This document shows positions 31,919 through 41,542 of a DNA stretch of 64,000 nt, in pieces. The notes beneath the pieces were generated by a model that saw nothing but the letters and a program-made list of their open reading frames with translations, was not told the origin of the DNA and did no database searches. This DNA is from Plasmopara viticola (lineage: Eukaryota; Oomycota; Peronosporomycetes; Peronosporales; Peronosporaceae), in contig MBPM02000024.1 in NCBI GenBank assembly GCA_001695595.3, forward strand, positions 620,001 through 684,000, written 5' to 3'. Every line of letters begins with the position of its first letter. Position 1 is the first letter of the stretch. The position numbers and the translations under genes are program-made.

Positions 31919-34900
31919 TTACTTGGTGTAAAAGCCATTATAGTCAAGTCTCGTGCATAAATTTGACAAATGCGAATTTTGCTACAACGCAACAAGATGT
32001 TACAAAAAAATAACAACAAGTGACGAATTTATGCATACCTGTAACAGCGACCGCCGCAGCAATTGCTGCATAAATTCGCCCAGCAGCGAGTCAAACTGGC
32101 TCTCTAAATCGTTTGTCATCCTAACGAATGGATTTTCCTCATCACCTTCACGTTCCGTTAGAGCGCGCTTCACATCGTTCGACAACTCTCTGATGCGCGT
32201 GCGTCGCAAATCAACTTGCGATGAGTGCCTGCGTCTCAGGACCATCTTCTTGCCGCCAAACGTCCCTTTCTGGAGCTGGTAGCTCGCCAGCGCAACTTCC
32301 GCCTCTTCACGCGCCTTCTTCTCGGCTCGCCGATCTCGCTCAGCCTCACGTTCGGCCTTTATCGTCTCTTCATCCAAAAAGTAGGGCCGTGTGTAGCTCT
32401 CGATACTATTTGCAAACGCCATGCAGACCATCATGAGCTTCGTAAGGACTCGCAAGAGATCTGGGTCTGTCAGCAAGCATTCTTTCAGACAAATATCAAG
32501 GAACTCGCCTTGAAGCTCCAAAATGTCGTCCACGGTCCCTGCACTCGTAAGTTGCTGTTGAAAATCATGCCATCGAGGCGAAATGACCTCAAACATCATG
32601 TAATACACAAAATTTTGCTGGAAATGCAGCATACGTTGTCGTAGGCAGAACGACGGACCAAGCGCAGCACGCAAAGACAGCTCTTTCGTTGCCTGGTGAT
32701 TCAGCCATGCATCACACAATTGACGCTCCACGTGTTTGCAAAAGAAAATATGCCGGAAGATCATTTGATACTTAGTCAGTGCGCCGCACGAGATCACGAG
32801 AGACAGAGGCCATTTTACATTATAGTCAAGTGTAAAAGCATCAATGACCTTATACCCCGGGTGACCAATGGACGTTGACTCGAATGTCGTCAAAGAATCT
32901 CTAGGGCCTTTTTGAGCGCGCTGATGAATCGCTTCCATATGAGAAATAAGGTTGTGGGGTGATAAAAAACATTGTAAATCATCTTTGTACGGGTCAGACG
33001 AGCAAGTTGAGGTTTGAAGCGACAGGTGAAGCAGCGTTTCCAGGCGAGGCAGAGACAAAGTGTCGGCACGAAGCTTGAGCTCGACTTCGGCGACGTCCAT
33101 AAAGTCCACAAAGAAATCTCCTTGGTCCATCAGAAAGTAGTGCTTTAATGAAACCAGCCGATTTTGCAAGTCATTCTCACGTACAAAAAGATCTAGCAGC
33201 ACTCGACTTGCGAAGTTGTGCGCCTTGTCAATAAGCTCTTCGTAAACCAACTCACTCGATGAAAAGGCAATTTCGCCAGCAAATGGACAATCCATTTGAC
33301 GACTGCACGTGCGAAAGACGTTCAAGTACTTTCCCGCCGTCAAGATTTTCGGTGCGACTCGGGTTAGGAAAAGCGGTACTTGCGATGTTCGAATAGTGTA
33401 GCGACTCTGCCAGTAGGTTGAGTACGGATTATCTTGTACGTCTTCCTTGCTCACCATATCGTCACGTCGAATCATAAATTCGTCGTACGGATCGACAAGA
33501 TTACCGTAATATATCCACATTTCCACCATTTTCAAATACGGCACACTAGCGCGCTCCATCAGAAACGAAAACACCTTTCGTGCATTGGAATCACCTGCCA
33601 AAGAAGACATAATTCGCTGAATCTCAGAAAGCAACGACCCACCACCAATTGTTGTACGACAACTGTCGACCAGTAAGCTTAGCATCTCTAATGTCTTCAA
33701 ACTTGGTTGCACATTATACCAAAGCTTTTGAATCGTGAATAGTCCATCTGTACTTCTCGACTGGTGTTCTAGCTGTCCAACCATAATTTTGTATTCCTTC
33801 ACCAGCGTTTTTAGCGCTGCACAAAAGGCATGGCTCACTTGACCATACTCATATCGAGAGTACTTCTCAATAAATACAGTTAATTTCAGATAAAACTCGC
33901 CCAGAGATAGACAACGTGATGCCAGGGTCAGTAGGGAGGGATCCATTCCAGGCTGGTTTAGACCAAATTTAAACGATCTTTGTGACTTACAAGTATCAAC
34001 AACACCTCGAGTCTCGGTAACAACTAATTGAATGTAACGGCCTTCAACTCCTAAAAACACATACAACAAGTCGTCCACGATGATAGATTCTTGTACTGAA
34101 GGAGGGTACGTAGACAATGGGGGCAAATTCGAATCGCCATCACCTGTTGCGTGATTTCGCTTAATTTGCGACCGCACAAAAGCCTCACCAGTTAAATACG
34201 GACGCTCTCGATTCCACTCCGGATCATAAGGCAAATTCGACTTTGTGATTTTCCATACTTGCAACGTGTCGTTCATGCCATTGTTCATTTTGCTTAGAAC
34301 GACTGACGGGACGTAAGCGTCGGGTGAGTTTTGATGATATCGATCGGGGTGTACGGAAAGGTAGAGATCCGCTGTATTCATCTTGACCATCACACTGTCA
34401 CTCGTTAAAATTGTTTTTTGTTGTCCCCACAACCTGTCAGCAGCATTTACGGACGCAAAAGTTTCGTTCTTATTGACTGGATAGTTCTCATGACTGTCTA
34501 TTACAGGATCCACAAGTCTCCATTTTTCATTGTTAGAAATTACTGGTCCCTTCTTCATCGTTAAAGTCTGCGTAGCAGGATCTACCGACAAAAACTGTCC
34601 TTTACAACTTCCAATTGTGCAGTATATCGAGACAACATCTGAATAGTGAACCTCTCCACAGTCTGAGCGCAGCGTAGTATTCTGCAGCACAAAAATTTGA
34701 TCGTCGTCTCCGTCCAACCCATCGCCACTAACGTCAATCTGCACAGTAGAAGTTGAAGATCGCACACTGCGTGCAATCCCAACCGAAACTCCTACTGCCG
34801 AACCTGGTCCCGTTGGTCTCGGTGGCAAATGCGACGTTTTCTGAGGCTGATCGTTCGTGTGCTTGACTGTCGATAGTCTGATACACTGGCGAATGCTGAG

Positions 34901-35614
34901 TCGAATCCTGATTGGTGAGTTGTAAAGGATCTCGGCTCCACAGGTCGAAGGTTCTCTTAATTCGTCGCCTCGTTCTTTATGTAAACTCCACGTCGGCGTT
35001 GCTATAGACGGTGACGTGCTGCTGTTTGGTGCTACATGAACGGGACGGGCTGCCGCAAAATTTACCCCACTATAGAGAGACGATGCAACAGGCAAAGGGC
35101 CTCCACGCTGCGAGCCCAGCAGACTATCGACTCGACTGAGCATGGCTCGATGCGGTGACATCTGGTTGCTTGAATCTAAGTGCTGCATCTGCAGGTCAAA
35201 GCGCCGACTACCGCTCGGAGCAAGCTCAGAGCTGCTGCTTACGCTGTAGAATGAAGAAGAGCGCGGCGTGCTACGTGTGCTGCTGTGGTTGGTGGGTGTC
35301 GTGTTGCTAGTATTGGCTGCACTAGTGTGAAGACCCGATACAGACACCGTTGGTTTAGCCAGCATCTGACGTTGCTTTTCCATTTCTAAACGTGTTTTGG
35401 GCGACAGCGGGTCATCGTCCTGGAGAGCTGACGCGTCGGGAGGCAGCGATGAGGAGCAGGACGAAAGTTTACTGGTACGCAGTTCATTGAAGGCTGGAGT
35501 AAGAATCCCCGCGCGCAGAGGATTAGGTGGAACCGACGTGGTGGATTGCAAGCGGGTGCGAGACTCGCCTGGAGGCGGCGGTGAAGGCGGCGGTGGAGGC
35601 GGCAAAGGCTCCAT
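31919..35614 (-). CDS. Gamma-tubulin complex component 2 (GCP2/Spc97 family) with extra N-terminal domain
   Basis: Core subunit of the gamma-tubulin small complex that nucleates microtubules. Exon 1 is 35614-32039; a 57-bp intron (31982-32038) leads to a 63-bp exon 31981-31919 that supplies the family C-terminus LSNLCTRLDYNGFYTK, total 1212 aa. Reading through the intron instead gives an unrelated tail, so the mini-exon is preferred. The N-terminus is Pro-rich (PLPPPPPPSPPPP), then about 290 low-complexity Ser/Thr-rich residues. Residues about 306-460 form a beta-rich, possibly beta-trefoil domain not typical of GCP2. From about 507 the GCP fold begins: SIIVDDLLYVFLGVEGRY, YEYGQVSHAFCAAL, SVPYLKMVEMWIYYG, GKYLNVFRTC, and KHYFLMDQGDFFVDFMD. 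These match GCP2 rather than GCP3-6. It is 130 bp upstream of the giant gene on the same strand. Confidence 0.92.
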
Positions 35615-35650
35615 GTTGTCGTCAAGAGTGTTTGTGAACCTTTTAAGTAC

Positions 35651-35664
35651 GAAAATGGAATGAC
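35651..35664 (-). promoter_or_regulatory. Oomycete initiator + flanking promoter region for GCP2
   Basis: On the minus strand GTCATTCCATTTTC combines the oomycete initiator (YCATTYY, here TCATTCC) with the adjoining flanking promoter region (CATTTTC). It lies 37 bp upstream of the GCP2 ATG, inside the short spacer shared with the divergent TMEM115-like gene. This combined element is characteristic of oomycete core promoters. Confidence 0.6.
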
Positions 35665-35834
35665 TTTTTGAAGCCCAAAAGCAAAAGAGTCAAAGGCACA
35701 ATATACTACGTGGCGGCGCAAGTCATGCGGGTGTGTGGCCTGATTTGTTGTTGCTGGGTAGTCACACTTTACACTCATTGGTGATTTCTGGTCGTGCTGA
35801 GCAGCTTCCGGTCTCCATAGGTTTAGTGGTAGGC

Positions 35835-37123
35835 ATGATATTCTTATGGTTTGTCGGTGCCATTTTCTCGCCTGCAGAAGAAAAAGGAGGCGTCTTGGCT
35901 CTGTCTGTTGCCGAGTAAGTCATTTTATACGATGCTGAATTCATAAATAATAATGTGGTCTTGTGCGCTACCGCTTTTAGTGTCATTTTACTCCACATTC
36001 GTCCGTGGGTCTACGTCACAGCAGGCTTCTACCACCCGTACTTTATGCAGCTGGTCTTCGTGCTGCCATTGGCTTTTGGTTTATCCAAGCGCGTGGAGCC
36101 AGATCTTGGTGCTCTCAATCTTATGCGACTGCTACTGTTCGCTAACACAGCGGCGGCGGTGGTGATTTTTGTAAGCCTCTTCGTGCTCTACATCATCTTT
36201 CGGAAACCTGTCTACCTGTATGATATACCAGGTGCATGACAAGAGCTCCTGTATCTGACACTTTGTGGTTGCAATAGGGAAATGAGGCTTTCGGGTTTTA
36301 CGGGCGGAATCACGGCGTTGTTAGTGGCTTACATGAAGCCCACGCCATTTGCGACAGCGCCCCTGTTTTCAGGCGTCCCGCTTCGCGTACATTTCTAGGC
36401 TTTTCACAAATTATCATGTCTTGAGCTAACTCTTAACTGTTCATATTAGTATTACCCATTCGTAGCATGTGTCATTTTCTGCTTCTGCACAGTGGCTGGT
36501 TTGTCCTTCGCTACCGATTCGTCGGTAAGCATAATGCTAGCAAGCGCTGGCCCGTTTTCGTTGGTGGGTGGTTACTTCGGATGGTATTATCTTCGATTTT
36601 TGAACAAGAACCCCGACAATACTTCTGGCGATGTATCGGATGAGTTTTCGCTGGTTGTACTACTTCCTGGCTTCTGCACGTGCGTATACTTGTGCATGAT
36701 ACTTTTGAGTGTACTTTGTTGTAATATTCGCTTCGTCAATACAGACCATTCGTTAGGCCAATTGCAGGTTTCTGTTACAGCGTGGTCAAACTGTGTGGAT
36801 TCTTTAAGAAGCGCGCGACACAGAAGCCCAAAATGCTGCCGATCTTCACGGTACGAGATAAGCTTGAAATTCTTATAGTGTCAAGATTTTACCAAACGCC
36901 TTGCGAATTTTCAGGAGATCAAGAATGATCCAATTGCTGAACGTCGAAAGTAAGTGCTTCAAGTGCAATAGTCTTTTTATGCATTAACAATTTCTCATGG
37001 CGCTCGTGTAGGGCTCGTGCAATGAAAGCACTGGACGCAAAGCTGGCGAAACTTGCGATCGCCCGGGCCGATAATGGAACGTCATCTATGTTACCTGTGG
37101 ATATTTGCGATGACGAGGATTAA
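35835..37123 (+). CDS. TMEM115-like Golgi membrane protein (rhomboid-like fold)
   Basis: Multi-pass Golgi protein related to human TMEM115, which works with COG tethering in retrograde transport. Seven exons: to 35914, 35981-36217, 36278-36386, 36450-36679, 36745-36850, 36915-36949 and 37012-37123 (introns 60-66 bp). All phases agree. Hydrophobic helices alternate through exons 1-4. Family landmarks are LSGFTGGITALLVAY, GWYYLRF, DVSDEFSLVVLLPGFC, then the soluble tail ending AERRKARAMKALDAKL, all as in TMEM115. No rhomboid Ser-His dyad was seen. The start is uncertain: 35835 is the first in-frame ATG, but the first helix begins upstream (from about 35805) and the frame is open from 35664, so a small upstream exon is likely. 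From 35835 the model gives 302 aa. Confidence 0.8.
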
Positions 37124-37238
37124 GTCTTCGCTCGGCACTTTAAAAAAAGAATGGATTGAACCTTTCGGGAAGGATTTGAGACTCTCGCTAGTTTTACCCA
37201 CGTAATTCATCATACCCACTTAAATGCCATCGTGTATG

Positions 37239-38570
37239 CTACACCCAATGTTTTGCTATCCAGGGGGCAGTGGCTTTGTGTGGTTTCGGAAGAAGTGGAA
37301 AGCACACGATCGCTGCGTTTAGTGGAGGCATTGCAGCCTTATTGTCAAGACTACAATATTCAACTATTTGGTCAGGAAAGATGTCCTGTAGGAAGCATGT
37401 TTTAGCGCTGGCCATTTCAAGCCAATGGTCGAACTTGTAGATATACTTGGTAATGGCGGTATAGTGTGCATACAAAAATTCATAAAGAAAGAGAAGTGGG
37501 GCTGCATTCTCATCGTTATCGATACGCCATGCCATTATGCTGCTATTATACCCTCCTTGACGCTGTTCATTCGTCATACAATCCGTCTTTAATAGACCCA
37601 CCACACCTGGCAGAGGCGACCACACTAATAAAGAAAACAAATTGCTGACAACGACAGTATCGAGATCCAAAAAGAGGCATCGCGAGTGACCAAGCGCACG
37701 AAATTTTGTAGTCATTGCACTAGAGAAAAGTTGGCACTTGTTCCACCATCCTTTCCAACCGCCGTCTAATTGCAGAATAATCAAATTGTCATGTAGGTCA
37801 ATGCCATCGGGATTTTCAGTCAAACATGCAAATGTCAATCGTAAGCCACCACAGTGGCGCATGACCGAGTTGTAGAGCTTGTTCACGTACTCTGCACCAT
37901 ACTTGGTACCCCACTTAATACAAACTACTACAACTCCATTGTCTTCGTTTATTTGATTGCACACAGAGTGCCCAACCTCATAAGATGTGATTGTACCTTT
38001 ACGTAGCTCTCCATCATTAGAACAGAACACAGCTTTATTAGAAATAGCCTTTTTCACGATATTTGCTCCAATGTCCTGAGTCAAGTATTCCCAATAAATG
38101 CAAACAGCTTCACTTTGGCGACCCAGTCTTCGAAGGAGCATGTTACGATTGTAGTGCGCCTCAACAAGGTCTGGACGCAACGCTAATGCCTGCATACAAT
38201 GCTGTAGCGCCTCCTCCAGCCGGCTAGCGTCTGTGATGGCCAGCTGCGCCGCCAGATTAATCTGTGCCTCGACGCACTCAGGTTGTTCCTGCAAAATTTC
38301 TGCATAAACTTCAATGGCCTCCAGGTGATGACCACGCTTAGTTTCAGTCGCTGCAAGCTCAAACTGCCATCGAAGTCGCCACTTCAGCCACTGCGCCCCA
38401 TGTTCCGGATTTCTATCCGATTCTGCAGCCTCTTTCAGCCTACACAATGCACGATGGTAGTGAGCCACAGCACTTTCATATTTCTTAGAGGATGCTAGCA
38501 GCGCCGCTAGACGCGCATGCCAGCGGGCGTCGTCGGCCGAGGCACGAGATGGGATTCGGTCGCCTGCCAT
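37239..38570 (-). CDS. TPR protein with C-terminal glycosyltransferase-like domain
   Basis: Single-exon 443-aa protein. Residues about 16-165 are TPR helices (KKYESAVAHYHRAL, HHLEAIEVYAEIL, EEALQHCMQALALRPDLVEAHYN). Residues about 212-443 resemble a nucleotide-sugar transferase: VVVVCIKWGTKYGAEYVNKLY at the start of a Rossmann-like sheet, and a DxD-type motif in FLDLDTVV (about 300-307) expected to hold Mn2+ and the nucleotide sugar, then GYNSSIMAW, typical of GT8-like acceptor/donor sites. There is no signal peptide or membrane helix, so a cytosolic enzyme is likely. It is convergent with the TMEM115-like gene (115 bp between stops). The family is inferred from motif order; donor and acceptor are unknown. 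Confidence 0.82.
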   Translation of the reverse strand: MAGDRIPSRASADDARWHARLAALLASSKKYESAVAHYHRALCRLKEAAESDRNPEHGAQWLKWRLRWQFELAATETKRGHHLEAIEVYAEILQEQPECVEAQINLAAQLAITDASRLEEALQHCMQALALRPDLVEAHYNRNMLLRRLGRQSEAVCIYWEYLTQDIGANIVKKAISNKAVFCSNDGELRKGTITSYEVGHSVCNQINEDNGVVVVCIKWGTKYGAEYVNKLYNSVMRHCGGLRLTFACLTENPDGIDLHDNLIILQLDGGWKGWWNKCQLFSSAMTTKFRALGHSRCLFLDLDTVVVSNLFSLLVWSPLPGVVGLLKTDCMTNEQRQGGYNSSIMAWRIDNDENAAPLLFLYEFLYAHYTAITKYIYKFDHWLEMASAKTCFLQDIFPDQIVEYCSLDNKAAMPPLNAAIVCFPLLPKPHKATAPWIAKHWV

Positions 38571-39850
38571 TTACTTTAGATTATATTTTCCTTGTGTTGA
38601 GCTTTTCCATTTTCTAAAACGTACTGATATTCCGAATGTGTTTCCAGGATTTTAACCCTGAAAATACATGTTATCAATACAACTCACAGTGTAATCTTGG
38701 CATTGTCCGGGACTATATTTTCTAAACTTAAGCAACCTATTGTATAATCAAGAAACTTGAGAGACTCGGTTTGATCTGTCCAACCTTGGCAAAGTAGAAG
38801 TCAATCATACATTTAGCAACTGTCGCTATCTTTCTGCGTTGGGCTGTAAACAGTGCTTTTGTACATCTTGCCAGTGTCATCATTCGAATTCGGCTGCCAA
38901 TTTCTCCTGTACTTTTCAATCCCGCTGTTGTGTAGTCTAGCGAAAGTTATACAAAAAACGACATAATCTTGACCACTTATCGGTACAGCGAGGACAGATA
39001 ACTTGGCAGGTCCGCCAAGCCAAATACCCAAAGGGACCTTTGAATGGTGCGGCTCTCACGTAGCTGTTGATCTGCAAAGGTGCGCGTCACACACTGCGCT
39101 CTTGCCAACAGTTACTACCGTACCCGTTCTCCGATCGGACACGGTGTGTGGCCTGATAAGTCATAGCCTTAATAAACATCAGGTAAAAATAGACACGAGA
39201 TTGTACTTTTCTGCACGCACTTCGAGCTGGCTTAGCAGAATTGCAAGCGAGTGGCGCAATGCCTTCAGTAAGGACTCGTTCAGCTTAAAATTTGCTGCTA
39301 AATTGTCGGACCCATGGTCCGCTTCATCTTTCTAGAGAAAACTCTATTTTCAAAGCGATCACCAGGGAACTCGAGATGGCTTGCTACTCTCGCCTTGAAG
39401 ACGAGAAGAATAGACTTGTAGAAGGTGCTGACCACCATAATCGAAATCGTCAATGACGCTAGAGCAATATTGGCGAAGTGGGGCTCTAAACTCCCATAAA
39501 TCCTCAGAGTTACGATGCCCTTCCCTCTGCACAAGACACTGGATTTGACTATCTTAGTGGCGTCTCGAAATAATACTAGTGGCTCTCGTTATCAAGGCGA
39601 GAGAAAGACGGACGATGTTCAAAATCATGTGGCGTACTAAATGTTCTTTACTGTGATGTCTCTTGCGACCGAAGTTTATTAGACAAGATCCAGAAATTTG
39701 CTGATCGTAATGCCGACGACCTTGAATGTCTTCATCGAGAGATGCATTGGACACCTCTGCTTCCAGATCTCAGGGTTCTCCTAACTCTCGCCCCACAAAG
39801 ATAGAGATTGTACTCTGAATCAACTTAAATTTGGCTGGCCTCTAAGGCTA
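38571..39850. other. Intergenic, start of a repeat-rich desert
   Basis: This holds the promoter of the TPR-glycosyltransferase gene, then sequence without supported genes. Short frames at 38737-39031 and 39298-39534 have no recognisable domain. Confidence 0.45.
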
Positions 39851-40173
39851 TAATGTAATGTATTACGTTATCGCGTTGCCAAGTTATGCACGTGCTAGAC
39901 TCAGTCTGGCTAGTCCACGGCATAGAGTGGTGTCCGCATACGTCGGGTCTCGTTCGGCGGGCAGTGCAGCCAGCTCCGAGGTCGTGAGGGTCTTCCATTA
40001 TTTTGCTTAGCTCTGACTTGGTAAGAGCCCAGGTGGCGCCTGGTGCTGGAGACCGTCGCGTCGAGGGTGAGACTCGTTAGAGACCTGCAGATGCCCGAGA
40101 GCACCTGCCCGAAGCGCGCGAGCATTTAGCCCCCGCGCTTGGAAGGAGGGCGTCACCCTGACCCTTTCCAAGC
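39851..40173 (-). mobile_element. SINE-like retroposon, copy 2 (inverted)
   Basis: This is the reverse complement of the element at 12690-13021, alignable over almost the whole length with scattered substitutions and small indels. Read on the minus strand it begins near GGAAAGGGTCAGGGTGACGCC and ends in the ACATT tail. TATAGCCTTA occurs just outside both ends on the minus strand (about 40178-40187 and 39842-39851), a target-site duplication different from that of copy 1. No coding function. Confidence 0.65.
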
Positions 40174-40690
40174 TTCTTAAGGCTATATCTACGTATAATC
40201 CAGCTCCAGCGCTTCCATGATTACTCACAGTACGTTTAGATCAGTCCAAATAGATCCCTGGGTATTTTACAATATTTAAGAATGTCAAGTTGCCAACGCT
40301 TAGCTTCTTTTGGTAGTAATATAGTTAGGTTGAATTGAGCACGGGCGAAGTTAAACCTTTTCGACATCAGCAACTTCATTTGTGGAGAAAAAAAACCGCG
40401 TTTGATTATAGTTATATCCCAATTTGATATTTTACTTTGTTGCACTTTACTATTGCTCAGATTTCTTTTTTATTATTGTGGCATTCGGAGTAGGAAAGTT
40501 ACTCGGTTATTAGCAATATCTTCGACTTGCTGATACATTGTGAGAGGGTTAAAATCAACAAGCCGCTTGCTATTCCTTCCTTAGCAAACCTAGAACCATA
40601 ACATGGTTGAGCAAATAGAACGCTAGGTCATGCACAAAAAAAGGCGTGTAGCCTGTTGAGACATGAGTGGCTTGAATCTAGAGTGAGAGC
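40174..40690. other. Repeat-rich desert between SINE-like copy and gypsy fragment
   Basis: AT-rich sequence. A 69-codon minus-strand frame at 40236-40445 has no recognisable domain. Nothing else is supported. Confidence 0.4.
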
Positions 40691-40970
40691 ATGATGCCTC
40701 TCGTATTTTTGCACGCACAGCGCAATCACGTCTTGTACAGCGCAATCCAATCAGGCTGTCTGACTGCCTGCCTGCGAATAGCGCGCTGTGAACATGTCTC
40801 GCCTAGTGCCAAGCTTGTTATCAGAAAATTTTCAGCACAAAGTGGGAGCCTCGGTCCAAGCAATGTGCACTCTGTAAGTCTGTGTAGTCTTAAGACACGA
40901 TCAAGGAACAACGCTGCTGTTTTGACAACGTTGACCGTCCTCAGCATAGCCGCTAAATTAGCCATATTCT
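40691..40970 (-). pseudogene. Ty3/gypsy integrase core remnant
   Basis: On the minus strand a frame encodes KTAALFLDRVLRLHRLTE, then after a frame change DRGSHFVLKIF. This order resembles the integrase catalytic-core stretch before and at the second catalytic aspartate (ALFLDRVFRLHG...SDRDPRF in intact elements). Stops and frameshifts show decay. The match is short, so the call is tentative. Confidence 0.35.
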
Positions 40971-41044
40971 TCGATCAGTTGAAGAGCCCAAAACTTAGTA
41001 TTACTTGCTATTATTTTCGGCTATCCGAGAATTATGCTAATAAT

Positions 41045-41542
41045 TTACCAACAACACAGCAGAACCGTCAATATTGCCAATGATGCGGTCGTATTTGGCA
41101 AGAATTTCGCCCGTTGGCACAATCGGCGCGTATACTCGTTTGTGAACCATTTGAGCTTAAGACGGAGGATGACAGTCAATCGTTGCAAAAATGGTATGAT
41201 TGAAGTAATTTTTAAATCGCGCTGGACTGAATGCAGTAATGAGTCACGCATCATACCACAAACGATTGCCAATAGAATTCTTGTAGAGTTTAGGCCACCA
41301 ATGGTGATTGCTCGCCAAGCCAAACGACTTTTTTCGACCGAGATACCCGCCAAGAGGCGTGTCGTGAGCCCCATAGCGGATGCTACATAAAAATGTTCAT
41401 CGTGAGGAGCCGTTGGGTCGCCTTGATTCGCTGTAGTACAACAAAGCGGCTTCCAAAAGAAAATGAAAAAGCCTCGTGCTTTGCCGCGGCGATATTTTTC
41501 AAGCTTATTGCTCTCCACATCTTTGAGTAGAGCTACGCGCAT
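41045..41542 (-). CDS. Unidentified open frame, 165 codons
   Basis: An uninterrupted ATG frame of 165 codons on the minus strand in a gene-poor region. It is basic and rather hydrophobic with no motif I recognise. It lies directly upstream, on the same strand, of the gypsy integrase remnant, so it may be an element fragment rather than a host gene. Confidence 0.2.
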   Translation of the reverse strand: MRVALLKDVESNKLEKYRRGKARGFFIFFWKPLCCTTANQGDPTAPHDEHFYVASAMGLTTRLLAGISVEKSRLAWRAITIGGLNSTRILLAIVCGMMRDSLLHSVQRDLKITSIIPFLQRLTVILRLKLKWFTNEYTRRLCQRAKFLPNTTASLAILTVLLCCW

